Shown: positions 13,938 to 22,669 of the stretch, piece after piece | Layout of the letters: each line of letters begins with the position of its first letter | Position numbering within the stretch: position 1 is the stretch's first letter | Source: Candidatus Altimarinota bacterium | Lineage (GTDB): Bacteria; Patescibacteriota; Gracilibacteria; UBA1369; LOWO2-01-FULL-3 | Reading direction: 5' to 3' | Assembly: GCA_016763975.1 (NCBI GenBank) | Contig: JAESSS010000091.1 | Span: 1 to 32,212, forward strand | DNA: 32,212 nt | Notes under the pieces: generated by a model | The model's database searches: none | Seen by the model: only the letters and a program-made list of their open reading frames with translations | What the model was told of the DNA's origin: nothing | Program-made: the position numbers and the translations under genes

Positions 13938-14248
13938 GTGATTTTTATGTTTAAAAGTATTAAAACTTGTGGAGTGGATAGTACTTTATATAGAGCTGTT
14001 TAACAAGTTATGAACAGGTTTTACACATTTTATCCACATCAAAGTTTGGATAGTCATTTCTAATTCGATAGAAAGCTTTGTTTTTGTTTTAAGTAAGGGA
14101 AGTATATCAATGTGATAAGTCGGGTGTTTTGTAAACCCCCTTCTACTACTATCTTTTAATATATTAATAAATACTAAATACATGTTTGGTATTGAAATTT
14201 AAGTTTGAGTATTCAATAATGCCTTTGGTTTAAATAACGCTTATACAT
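13938..14248. other. AT-rich gap before dnaN with DnaA-box-like motifs (possible but doubtful oriC)
   Basis: A 311-base gene-free stretch between divergent rny and dnaN. It contains one perfect DnaA box TTATCCACA (14030-14038) and three copies with two mismatches: CTATCCACT (minus, 13973-13981), TTATGAACA (14008-14016) and CTATCCAAA (minus, 14045-14053). A very AT-rich tract lies near 14150-14185. Against an origin: no dnaA is present, and by eye the plus strand is G-rich on both sides (dxr to ricT, and dnaN onward), so there is no skew switch here. It may instead be a DnaA-regulated promoter region. Confidence 0.3.
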
Positions 14249-15355
14249 ATGAAAATTTTCTGTTCACAAAAAGATTTAGATTCAGCACTCAACATAATCA
14301 ACAAGGCTATTAGCCCAAATAATACTTTGCCTGTTTTGAATAATGTTTTGATTAAAGCTGAGGGTAAAAAATTATTATTTTCTTCTACAAATTTAGAAAT
14401 TGCGATTTCTTGTTGGATAGACGCCGATGTTAGAAGCGAGGGGGCGATAACTGTTCCAGCGAAATTATTGACTAGTTACGTGGCGCTTTTGACTGATGAA
14501 AAGGTTGAATTAAGCTTAGTCGAAGGTTTAAATTTGGCGGTAGAAAGTAGTAATTCTCATACGAAAATTAAGTGTATTAGCGCAGATGAATTTCCGTTAA
14601 TTCCGAAAATTGAGAAGGCCACAGAGCTTTCTGTAGACGTTTCTAAGTTTCACGAGGGGGTTACGGAAGTTGTTTTTGCAGCTTCGTTGAATACTTCTCG
14701 ACCAGTACTTTCCGGAGTTTTATTTGCTTCAGGAAGCGAAGGTTTAAAGCTAGTAGCAACGGATTCTTACAGGTTGGCGGAGAGTAAGATTGAGGTTATC
14801 AAAGGCACTGATGAAGAAATTTCTTGTATTGTTCCAGCTCGAACGATGATGGAATTAAGTAAAATTATGACTAAAGCTAACGACAAAGAAGTTAAAATTT
14901 CGATTTCAAATAACCAAATCTTGTTTAAAGCAGGGAATATAGAGTTAATTTCTCGCTTAATAGAGGGGAAATATCCTGATTATGAAAAAATTATTCCAAA
15001 AGAAGGTAAGACTTCGATAGAAGTTTCTGTAGAAGATTTATCTTTGGTTTTGAAGAGAGTTTCGCTTTTTGCTAGAGAGAATAATAATTCTGTGAAATTG
15101 ACTGCGACTAACGATGGTAAACTTTTGGTTGCCTCGGATGAGACAAAAGTTGGTGAGGAAAAAGCAGAAGTTTTGATTAAAATTAAAGGGGAAAACAACA
15201 AGATATCGATTAATTCACAATATTTACTTGATGTTTTGACTTATATCGGCGAAGATAGGGTTCGTATTTCGATGAATGACAAGGTTTCTCCAGCAGTTGT
15301 GAGACCCCTTAAATCAGAGGACTACGTGTATATTATAATGCCACTAAAGGTTTAA
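14249..15355 (+). CDS. dnaN: DNA polymerase III beta subunit (sliding clamp)
   Basis: The ring-shaped clamp that tethers polymerase III to DNA. It is 368 residues in three repeated clamp folds. Recognisable segments are LPVLNNVLIKAE, the TSRPVLSGVLF segment that opens the second domain, LVATDSYRLAES, IEGKYPDYEKIIP, and the C-terminal end VRPLKSEDYVYIIMPLKV, which normally forms the peptide-binding pocket; family members usually end MPMRL or a close variant, here MPLKV. Start ATG 14249 directly follows TTATACAT. It lies six bases before mfd and is probably co-transcribed with it. Confidence 0.97.
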   Translation: MKIFCSQKDLDSALNIINKAISPNNTLPVLNNVLIKAEGKKLLFSSTNLEIAISCWIDADVRSEGAITVPAKLLTSYVALLTDEKVELSLVEGLNLAVESSNSHTKIKCISADEFPLIPKIEKATELSVDVSKFHEGVTEVVFAASLNTSRPVLSGVLFASGSEGLKLVATDSYRLAESKIEVIKGTDEEISCIVPARTMMELSKIMTKANDKEVKISISNNQILFKAGNIELISRLIEGKYPDYEKIIPKEGKTSIEVSVEDLSLVLKRVSLFARENNNSVKLTATNDGKLLVASDETKVGEEKAEVLIKIKGENNKISINSQYLLDVLTYIGEDRVRISMNDKVSPAVVRPLKSEDYVYIIMPLKV

Positions 15356-15361
15356 ATCCTT

Positions 15362-18300
15362 ATGCGCAATGCAGTTTCCTTTTTTCCCAAAGATGAGCTT
15401 GAAAAAGCTACGGGAATTTTTAAGGACAATAAAAATGTGACTTTCTCAGGGGCTGGAAATTCTTCTTCCAAGGCTCTTTTGCTATCTGATATTTTAAGAA
15501 GAAAAGAATATAATGTTTCAAATGTTTTATGGGTAGTTGCGGATAAAAACGAAGTGAATATTGTGAAAAAAGCGTTGTTGACTTGGGGTGATAGTGAAGT
15601 TTTTTTATATAGAGGTATGAAGGATGAGGAGAGGATTAACTTTTCTACTGGAGGGGAGTTTGAGAGGGTTCAAAAGGTTGAAATGGTGGAATTTGTGTTA
15701 CGGCTCAATTTAGCGAAGAATGCGATTTTTGTGCTTAATTTTGAGACTTTATTGCAAGATTTTCCGGATATGGGGCAATTAGAGCGTCGTAAAATGGTCT
15801 TTAAGAAGGGAGATTCTTTTGATTCAGTTAAGTTTGTGGAGGACATTGTGAATTTGGGCTATGAAATGACAGATGATAGGGATGTGCTAAAGAGGGGAGA
15901 TTATTATCGAGTTGGGGACAGTATTGTGATATATCCGATTAATGGTGAGAACGTATTGAGGTTTGAGATAGGTTTTGATGAAATAGAGAAAATTTCCATT
16001 CATAATGGGAAGGAGATTAAAGGGGCTCAGTTGTATCCTATTGATTATGATGATAGTGGTGGCGACATTGTTTCTATAATTGGTGAGAGGGGCTTAATTG
16101 TCGACGACGAGGTTGATGTGGTGGATGAATACTATTCGATTTGGAATAACTTTATTAATTTGGCGAACAGGGGTTGTCGTACACTTTCGTTCACATCTTT
16201 TAATGACGATGTTCCGAATCATAAACATTTACACTTTTTGTCAGTGCTTCAGTATCGAAGTCCTTATGATTTATCGAACGACTTGAAGGACAAAATTAGT
16301 AATGGTTGGAAGACCTTGTTTTTTACGAAAAAAATTGATGAAATGAAGGGGCTTTTAAGGGATCAGGGTGTCGCTTTTTTGGAAGGTTTTGATGAGGAAA
16401 GTTATGGAAAGTCTTCAGTGTTTTTGATTAAAGTTGATAAAGAAGATGTTTTTCCGAAGTCCTTTCAAACCCCAGGACAACACGTTTTATTGCTTTCGGA
16501 TCAAGATATTGTTTTTGAAAAAGATGTTAAGGCGAGGGATAGAGATAAAAATGTTTTTAATGATTTTCTGACGAGCTTGAAGGTTTCTGATTACGTGGTG
16601 CATTCGGACCATGGTATTGCACAGTTTTTTGGTTTAGATAAGAAGACGGTTGATGGAATTACGAAGGAATATTTAAAATTAGGATACGCAGAAAACGATA
16701 AACTTTTTGTTCCAATCGATCAGGCAGATAAAGTGAATAAATATATTGGTTCCGATGAATTAAGGCCAAAATTAACTCGTCTTGGTTCTGCAGAATGGAA
16801 CACAATGACCTCTAGAGTGAAAAAGGAAACGCAAAAAATTGCGAAAGAGCTTTTGAAATTATATGCGGAAAGACAAATGGCAAAGGGGAATAGTTTTAAA
16901 AAGGACAATGATTTACAGGAAAAATTTGAAGCGACATTTCCTTACGACGAAACTCCGGGACAAATTAAAGCTATTGAAGATACCAAAAGGGATATGGAAA
17001 GTCCGCGTCCAATGGATCGTTTGATTTGTGGGGATGTAGGTTTTGGCAAAACCGAGGTGGCGATGAGAGCGGCTTTTAAATCGGTGCAGAGCGGTAAACA
17101 GGTTGCTATTATTTCACCGATTACAATTTTGGCGAGTCAGCATTACAAAGCTTTTAAAGATAGAATGGAGCCGTTTAATGTTCGGGTGGAGATGTTGAGT
17201 AGGTTTAGAACGACAAAGGAGCAGAAGGTGATTGTGGAGAAATTAAAGAAGGGTGAAATTGATGTAATTATTGGAACACATAGACTTTTGCAAAAGGATA
17301 TTGATTTTAAGGCACTTGGTTTGGTGGTGATTGATGAAGAACAGAGATTTGGGGTGAAACAAAAAGAAGCTTTGAAGGAGATGAGAAAAGAAGTGGATAT
17401 ATTAACTTTGACGGCGACACCAATTCCAAGAACTTTGAATATTTGTTTAAATAAATTAAGGGACATTACAACTATTACAACTCCACCTTTTGGCAGACTG
17501 CCGGTAATTACTGAGGTTCGTAAGTATTCTCCGACACTAGTAAGAGAGGCGATCCTGAAAGAGGTCGAGAGAAAGGGCCAAACGTACGTTTTGCACAATC
17601 GTGTGCAAACAATCGATAGTTCTGCAGATAAGCTTAGAGCGCTTATTCCAGAGGCTACCTTCTGTGTGGCCCATGGAAAGTTGGGAAGTGGGGATTTGGA
17701 AGAAAGGATTAGAGATTTTACCAATCATAAATATGACGTTTTGGTTTCATCTACAATTATTGAAAATGGAATTGATTTGGCAAATGCCAACACTTTGATT
17801 GTGAATAGCGCGGAACGTTTTGGTTTGTCACAGCTTTATCAGTTACGTGGTCGTGTGGGACGTGGCAAGAAACAGGCTTATGCTTACTTTTTGTATCACG
17901 GTCAGAGGTTGAAACTTGATGCTAAAAAGAGATTAAGGGCGATTGTTGAGGCTAGTGATTTAGGAAGTGGTTTTCAGATTGCGATGAAGGATTTGGAAAT
18001 TAGGGGTGCGGGAGATATTTTGGGCGCCAATCAACATGGTGTGATTAACGTGGTGGGAATGTCGCATTTTATGAGGATGTTGAATAGGGCGGTTGAAGAT
18101 TTGAAAGCGGGGCGAGTTTTTGAAGGGGATGAAGAAATTCAAAATGTAAGTGTAGAGTTGCCGATTCCTGCATATATTCCGGATACTTATATTGCGGATT
18201 CAAAAGGAAAAATTTCTGCATATCAAAAACTCTCTTCTGCTGATGATGTTGAGTATTTGAAAGAAATTAACAAGGAGATGATTGAGGATTATGGGAAAAT

Positions 18301-18604
18301 CCCTGAAGAGCTTGATAACTTGTTTAATATTATTGAATTAAAGATTTTTGCGAAGAAGGCCGGAATTATGGGCATCAAAGCGGAGACCGTTTCTATGAGT
18401 AAGGATAAAGAAATAGTTATGCATATGTCTAAATCAGTGAAGCCGGCAAATATTATTTCTCTTTTGGAGGAAAACTCTAAGTGGCAAATTTCTGGACAGA
18501 GGTTGAGAATAAATATTGAAGATTTAAAGAAACCATGGTTTGCAGGCTTGAAAAAATGTGTGAAAAAATTAGGTGACAAAGCTAAACACGGAGCGAAGGG
18601 CTAG
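15362..18604 (+). CDS. mfd: Transcription-repair coupling factor
   Basis: An ATP-driven DNA translocase that removes RNA polymerase stalled at lesions and recruits the UvrABC repair enzymes. It is 1,080 residues, against about 1,150 in E. coli. Order: UvrB-like N-terminal part (1-370), CarD-type RNA-polymerase interaction domain (about 412-462, VHSDHGIAQFFGL to FVPIDQADKVNKYIG), then the RecG-like translocase with GDVGFGKTE (about 556), VVIDEEQRFGVKQKEAL (about 658), LTATPIPRTLNI and YQLRGRVGRGKKQ (about 829), and the TRCF C-terminal domain. The frame is uninterrupted. Start ATG lies six bases after the dnaN stop. Confidence 0.97.
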   Translation: MRNAVSFFPKDELEKATGIFKDNKNVTFSGAGNSSSKALLLSDILRRKEYNVSNVLWVVADKNEVNIVKKALLTWGDSEVFLYRGMKDEERINFSTGGEFERVQKVEMVEFVLRLNLAKNAIFVLNFETLLQDFPDMGQLERRKMVFKKGDSFDSVKFVEDIVNLGYEMTDDRDVLKRGDYYRVGDSIVIYPINGENVLRFEIGFDEIEKISIHNGKEIKGAQLYPIDYDDSGGDIVSIIGERGLIVDDEVDVVDEYYSIWNNFINLANRGCRTLSFTSFNDDVPNHKHLHFLSVLQYRSPYDLSNDLKDKISNGWKTLFFTKKIDEMKGLLRDQGVAFLEGFDEESYGKSSVFLIKVDKEDVFPKSFQTPGQHVLLLSDQDIVFEKDVKARDRDKNVFNDFLTSLKVSDYVVHSDHGIAQFFGLDKKTVDGITKEYLKLGYAENDKLFVPIDQADKVNKYIGSDELRPKLTRLGSAEWNTMTSRVKKETQKIAKELLKLYAERQMAKGNSFKKDNDLQEKFEATFPYDETPGQIKAIEDTKRDMESPRPMDRLICGDVGFGKTEVAMRAAFKSVQSGKQVAIISPITILASQHYKAFKDRMEPFNVRVEMLSRFRTTKEQKVIVEKLKKGEIDVIIGTHRLLQKDIDFKALGLVVIDEEQRFGVKQKEALKEMRKEVDILTLTATPIPRTLNICLNKLRDITTITTPPFGRLPVITEVRKYSPTLVREAILKEVERKGQTYVLHNRVQTIDSSADKLRALIPEATFCVAHGKLGSGDLEERIRDFTNHKYDVLVSSTIIENGIDLANANTLIVNSAERFGLSQLYQLRGRVGRGKKQAYAYFLYHGQRLKLDAKKRLRAIVEASDLGSGFQIAMKDLEIRGAGDILGANQHGVINVVGMSHFMRMLNRAVEDLKAGRVFEGDEEIQNVSVELPIPAYIPDTYIADSKGKISAYQKLSSADDVEYLKEINKEMIEDYGKIPEELDNLFNIIELKIFAKKAGIMGIKAETVSMSKDKEIVMHMSKSVKPANIISLLEENSKWQISGQRLRINIEDLKKPWFAGLKKCVKKLGDKAKHGAKG

Positions 18605-18703
18605 ACCGATGTTAGAAAGTGGGTTATTATAGGTTTCCTTTCTATTGGACCTTTTACATTTAGCGAACACTATGAAGAAAGGGTTCTCGCTTCGCTCGAA
18701 CTA

Positions 18704-19105
18704 GGGGATGTATTGGCATTCGACAGGATGATTCAGGTTTGATCAATTGCATTTCGGGGGTTGCTTTGTCCCCCCGTATATCCGTCAAAGCAAAATAAGT
18801 GCTAAAAACACTATCAGTGAGGCTGACTATAGTTACGCTCGCGTACCTGTACCAGCTTTCGCTTAATTCCGTTTTTTAACGGGATTGGCTCACCTCCTGA
18901 CTTCTTACTAGGGGGAGTGGGTCTTATTAGTAAGATAAGGTCTCTCTGAATGCTTCGGCTTTGAGACTCGAAAACTTAGAAGATAAGCGCTAGCACTTTT
19001 GCTTTTCCTTTATTCTAGCGACGAAAATTAACAGGATAAGCTATGAATGTAGAAATTGACTGGCCTCATCTCTGGACCCGGGTTCGACTCCCGGCATCTC
19101 CACCA
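18704..19105 (+). ncRNA. ssrA: Transfer-messenger RNA (tmRNA), one-piece
   Basis: Rescues stalled ribosomes and tags the nascent peptide for degradation. The 5' end GGGGATG pairs with CATCTCC before the encoded ACCA 3' end (one G-U), and the T arm reads CCGGGTTCGACTCCCGG. The 5' body has TATTGGCATTCGACAGG, close to the standard tmRNA start. The likely resume codon is GCT at 18801, after AAAATAAGT. The tag of 21 residues starts AKNTISEADY and ends VPVPAFA before TAA at 18864. The tag is longer than the usual 8-15 residues and ends AFA, not ALAA. CCA is genome-encoded. I saw no clear promoter; the hairpin-like GTTC/GAAC just upstream may be a processing stem. Confidence 0.95.
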
Positions 19106-19140
19106 AAGTTTTTTTGATTTGTTCGGCTGTTTATAAACCT

Positions 19141-19158
19141 AGCCCTTCTAAGGGTTTT
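19141..19158 (+). terminator. Weak intrinsic terminator after tmRNA
   Basis: AGCCCT and AGGGTT form a six-pair stem around TCTA, followed by TTTTG. The stem is short, so confidence is modest. A run of seven T directly after the CCA end (19110-19116) may also mark the 3' end. Confidence 0.4.
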
Positions 19159-19177
19159 GTCGATTAGCCTTTTTGTC

Positions 19178-19206
19178 TTGTTTTGATAAATGATTGGCCA
19201 TAGTAT
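19178..19206 (+). promoter_or_regulatory. Candidate promoter of the large orphan membrane protein
   Basis: TTGTTT (19178-19183), 17 bases and TAGTAT (19201-19206). A second weaker -35 (TTGACT, 19217-19222) with TATGGG also exists. The leader of about 40 bases ends in a GGGGGTGA Shine-Dalgarno. Confidence 0.4.
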
Positions 19207-19251
19207 TGTTTCGGAGTTGACTATCAATGAAATTATTATATGGGGGTGAAA

Positions 19252-22200
19252 ATGGTGATTAAAAAAGGGTTTCAGCAGTGGGTTCCCTGGAAAAGGTGGA
19301 CCATTATATCTGTTTTGTCAGGAGTTTCAGTGTGTTGTTTTTATTGGATTGTTGGAGGAGGGGGGGTGCAGTCCTTTGAGTTTGTTTTTCGTGGTGAGGG
19401 TTTGAGTTTTAGTTTTGTTCAGACAGAGGAGGTAAAACTGAACATTAAGAGTGATTTTTTGATTGCCGTTCATGCCGGAATAGGGGCTTTGATAATTGCG
19501 CTATATGTTGCAGTTGTGCAGCTTTCTAGCAACGAGGGCTTTTTGGACCACAGGGCTGCGTTGTTTTTTAAAACAAAACTTCATTCCTTAACTATTGTTG
19601 AGGTTTTGTTTTTGCCCCTGTCTTTGTTTTTTATTAATACAGGAGGTGAGATTAAATGGCCCTTGGTTTTTTTACTTTTTTTTATTGCGTTTGATGTTGT
19701 TTCACAGGTTGTAATTATCGCAAATCAGTCTTCAAGCTCTGCCTACAAAGATAAGATTTACAGTGCGTTTCTTGAGTATAAGATGTCAGGCTCTTTCGCG
19801 AAGAGTCTTGGGAAAAGACGTCAATCAAACAAGTTTTATCGTGACGTTAGTGAGTTAGAATCGATTAAAGGGATTAAAGTTTTTCATACTCAACCTTTTA
19901 CTAGTGGGTATCTTCCGATAACAGTTGATGTGGAAGGGGTTGTTGTCGGAATTGATAAAGTTCTTTTTGGAGAGATGCTTGATTTAATTTTGAATCTGGC
20001 TACTGAAGATGATGTAACAGACGCTATCGGTATTGCGGCTGAGTCTGGACATGAAGAAGTAGAGATCTTTTTCCCAGTTTTTTATGAAATGGAACTGAAA
20101 GAGGGGCGGCCGGTTTTATTTCTTCCAGAGGAGTTGGGAGGTTTTGATAAGAAAGAGTTTGTTAATTTATTGAGGGGGTGTTTGGAGATTGAGAAGGGAG
20201 TGAAGGAGGGTGGGGAGGTGGAAGAGTATAATCGGGAGCTTGTAAACATTGAGGTGTTTATTCTGGAGGCGATAAAGAATAAACACCTTAAGCTGCTTCA
20301 ATCTGGAATTGATATATATTTTCAAACAGCTAAAAGAGAATTGGAATATTTTCAAAAAGAGGGAGCCTTGTTGGCGACTAAGGATCAAGCCGTGCAGGAA
20401 TATAATTCTTTTTTGCGGGACACTCTTTCAAGAGCGAGAAGTCGTATTAGTGATGAGGTTCGATCTATTTTTGATGTGGCAATGGAGACAGGGTGGATTC
20501 CTGCTGTTAAAGAGGTGGGATATTTACCTATTAGGCTACTTGGGTTAGGTTTGGATTTTAGAGATTTTTATACATTAAAGAGTTATTCCTATTTTCCTGC
20601 GTTTATGTATGCGGAGGCTGTGCGTGATGGCGTAGCTAAAGAACTTAAGGTTTTTTTGGTTGATAGGTCATGGCGTTACTTGAAGGAGTTGGTAGACTAC
20701 ACTTTGTTGCCGAAATTTAGATATGAGGGAGGTGGAGTTGAGGAAGAGGATATAGTTTTTTATAGAGATTTTTTTATAGAAGTTGTTAAGACATTTCAGT
20801 TTCTTATGAAGAGGTCTTTTAAAGAGTATGAGTTAGAGAGCTTTAGGGTTTTTCTTTCTAAGGTTTCGTCACTTTTGAGAGAGGAAGTTAGCGAATACAG
20901 CCTAAGCGTAGTGAAAGAAGAGTTAAGTAGTGAAGTTGGAGAGGATAAAAAGAGGCAACTTAAGAATCGGGTCGAAAAAATGGAAGCTTTGATAAGTATT
21001 AAAAAGGCTATTGAAGATATGCTTTTTGGTTTTACGGCCTGGGTTTTGCAAAAATCGAAAATCGACATAGAGGCTAGGCCATATTTACTGGAATTAGAAA
21101 AAAATCTGCCCACCAAGGTGGTCCGGCTGTCTGAGATTTTAACCGATCTGTTAGATGGGGGGGGAAAAGACTGGGGGTGGGACTCTTGGGATATAATTCC
21201 TGATACGGGTATGGGGCAGTTGATTCCAACTTTTGATAATCTGAGAGAGCTGTTCTGTTTCAAGCTTTTGAAGATTTTTCATAAAGATGTTGTTGAAGAA
21301 GGATATGTTGAAAAAATGGCACAATTAGGTGTTACTTGGCGTCATTTAGCAGCTAAGGAAGGTTTGATTAAGATTATTGAGAAAATGTCTATTGACGGAG
21401 ATCTTTGGGAGGAGCTAGGCGTGGAGGGGCTCGATGGTTCTAAGGTTGCGGTTGAGGAAGTGTTGGAACGGGTTTTGATCGAGAGAAAGCGTATTGATGT
21501 TGAGTATGTAAAAAGCGCGGCTATTTCAGATGATAAGATTGAGGAGTTTAAAAAAGATTTTTTGAAAACGATGGAGTCTGTTCTTTCTGTGAATGACGTG
21601 TTTGAAAATATTGGTATTTATAACGGTAAACTTGAAAAACCAAAAAGATTGCCAAGAAGGTTTGGTATTAACGAGGTTTTGAATAAAGACTCTTTTATTG
21701 AAGAGAATGTTGTCCATCGTGTAGGCCTTTCTTCTTATTATGCAAGAAGCGTGGTTGTTGGCAAAAACACACGTATTATTCAGAAGCTTATAGGTAACAG
21801 TGCTTGCATTAAGCCGGAAGAGCTTAATGAGAAGGTTAAGGGAATTAGTGGTGAGAAGGTTTTTATTACGGACCAGGCTGGTATATATAGGTTTTTCAGG
21901 AAGCAACCGTCTTTTGTTTTTTCTGGTAAAAATAAAGAGCATGTTTTTAGAGGGACCTTTAAACTAGGTCGTGAGAAAATCAAAGTTTTCGAGGTAGATT
22001 TTATTTCTGAACAAGGAGTAGTTTTGTTGCTTGATACTGCAAAAATTAATGAATTTTCGCAGTGCAATCCTGTTAAAACTGGTACGGAAGAACTTTTAGG
22101 GGATTCTAGTTTTAAGTTAGAGGCATTTAGCGATTCGAAACGGTTACGTAATAGTTTCTTGAACAAACCTCCTGAATGGTTGAGAGAGAAGGGGGATAGG

Positions 22201-22302
22201 CAAGTGCAGGAGGATTTTCTTTTAGGAAGCGTTACGTTAAGGATATTACAGTCTTATCGGTTTAAGTTGTCGAAAAAAGCTGGATACTATTTTTATTCTT
22301 AG
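19252..22302 (+). CDS. Very large orphan membrane protein (1,017 aa), unknown
   Basis: I do not recognise this protein. Four membrane helices lie in the first 160 residues (about 16-34, 69-91, 111-128, 134-156), followed by some 850 residues of charged, largely helical cytoplasmic or extracellular sequence without Walker, kinase, protease or transposase motifs. SGYLPITVDVEGVVVGIDK just after the helices is faintly like DUF2254-type membrane proteins; this is weak. Start: GGGGGTGA, an almost perfect Shine-Dalgarno, lies five bases (core to start) before ATG 19252, preferred over ATG 19240. It is the largest gene without a recognised function here and sits alone between tmRNA and a small basic gene, with a strong G/T bias on the coding strand. 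Confidence 0.8.
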   Translation: MVIKKGFQQWVPWKRWTIISVLSGVSVCCFYWIVGGGGVQSFEFVFRGEGLSFSFVQTEEVKLNIKSDFLIAVHAGIGALIIALYVAVVQLSSNEGFLDHRAALFFKTKLHSLTIVEVLFLPLSLFFINTGGEIKWPLVFLLFFIAFDVVSQVVIIANQSSSSAYKDKIYSAFLEYKMSGSFAKSLGKRRQSNKFYRDVSELESIKGIKVFHTQPFTSGYLPITVDVEGVVVGIDKVLFGEMLDLILNLATEDDVTDAIGIAAESGHEEVEIFFPVFYEMELKEGRPVLFLPEELGGFDKKEFVNLLRGCLEIEKGVKEGGEVEEYNRELVNIEVFILEAIKNKHLKLLQSGIDIYFQTAKRELEYFQKEGALLATKDQAVQEYNSFLRDTLSRARSRISDEVRSIFDVAMETGWIPAVKEVGYLPIRLLGLGLDFRDFYTLKSYSYFPAFMYAEAVRDGVAKELKVFLVDRSWRYLKELVDYTLLPKFRYEGGGVEEEDIVFYRDFFIEVVKTFQFLMKRSFKEYELESFRVFLSKVSSLLREEVSEYSLSVVKEELSSEVGEDKKRQLKNRVEKMEALISIKKAIEDMLFGFTAWVLQKSKIDIEARPYLLELEKNLPTKVVRLSEILTDLLDGGGKDWGWDSWDIIPDTGMGQLIPTFDNLRELFCFKLLKIFHKDVVEEGYVEKMAQLGVTWRHLAAKEGLIKIIEKMSIDGDLWEELGVEGLDGSKVAVEEVLERVLIERKRIDVEYVKSAAISDDKIEEFKKDFLKTMESVLSVNDVFENIGIYNGKLEKPKRLPRRFGINEVLNKDSFIEENVVHRVGLSSYYARSVVVGKNTRIIQKLIGNSACIKPEELNEKVKGISGEKVFITDQAGIYRFFRKQPSFVFSGKNKEHVFRGTFKLGREKIKVFEVDFISEQGVVLLLDTAKINEFSQCNPVKTGTEELLGDSSFKLEAFSDSKRLRNSFLNKPPEWLREKGDRQVQEDFLLGSVTLRILQSYRFKLSKKAGYYFYS

Positions 22303-22411
22303 TTTGTTTGGGCGGTTTTTCCCCGCGTATTTTGTTTTTCTACCTTGTTACTATGTCTAGAAAGTTGTTCAGTGTAGAATGCTTGTGGTTAACTAAAATT
22401 TAAAATTAATT

Positions 22412-22666
22412 ATGGCAAAAAAGAAAACAGTAGCGAAGAAAATTGGGACAGGACTAGCAAAGCTTCAGTCTCTTTTTGATGATCTTTTAGATTCAGGGTT
22501 TCGGAAATTAAAAAAAGAGGGTAAGAAAAAGGTTAAAAAAGATGATTCACCGAAAGGTAAGGTTAAAAAAGGTTTGCGCAAAACGGCAGGCTTTTTAGGA
22601 GAAATGGGAGAGTCTTTTTACGACGAATATGAAAAAATAAAGGCTAAGAAAGTGAATAAAAAGTAG
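22412..22666 (+). CDS. Small lysine-rich protein (84 aa), unknown
   Basis: About a third of residues are lysine. The N terminus has MAKKKTVAKKIGTGLAKL, the middle a KKEGKKKVKKDD stretch, and the C-terminal half KTAGFLGEMGESFYDEYEKIKAKK. No membrane helix is evident. It could bind nucleic acid, in the manner of histone-like tails, or a membrane surface, but no family is recognised. No Shine-Dalgarno is seen; TTAATT lies just upstream. It ends three bases before the convergent ugd stop. TAGAAT at about 22374 may be its -10. Confidence 0.6.
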   Translation: MAKKKTVAKKIGTGLAKLQSLFDDLLDSGFRKLKKEGKKKVKKDDSPKGKVKKGLRKTAGFLGEMGESFYDEYEKIKAKKVNKK

Positions 22667-22669
22667 TTT

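Noticed and set aside
18605-18703. A tRNA gene before the tmRNA
   Set aside because: No cloverleaf could be drawn. The only tRNA-like ends are those of the tmRNA itself.
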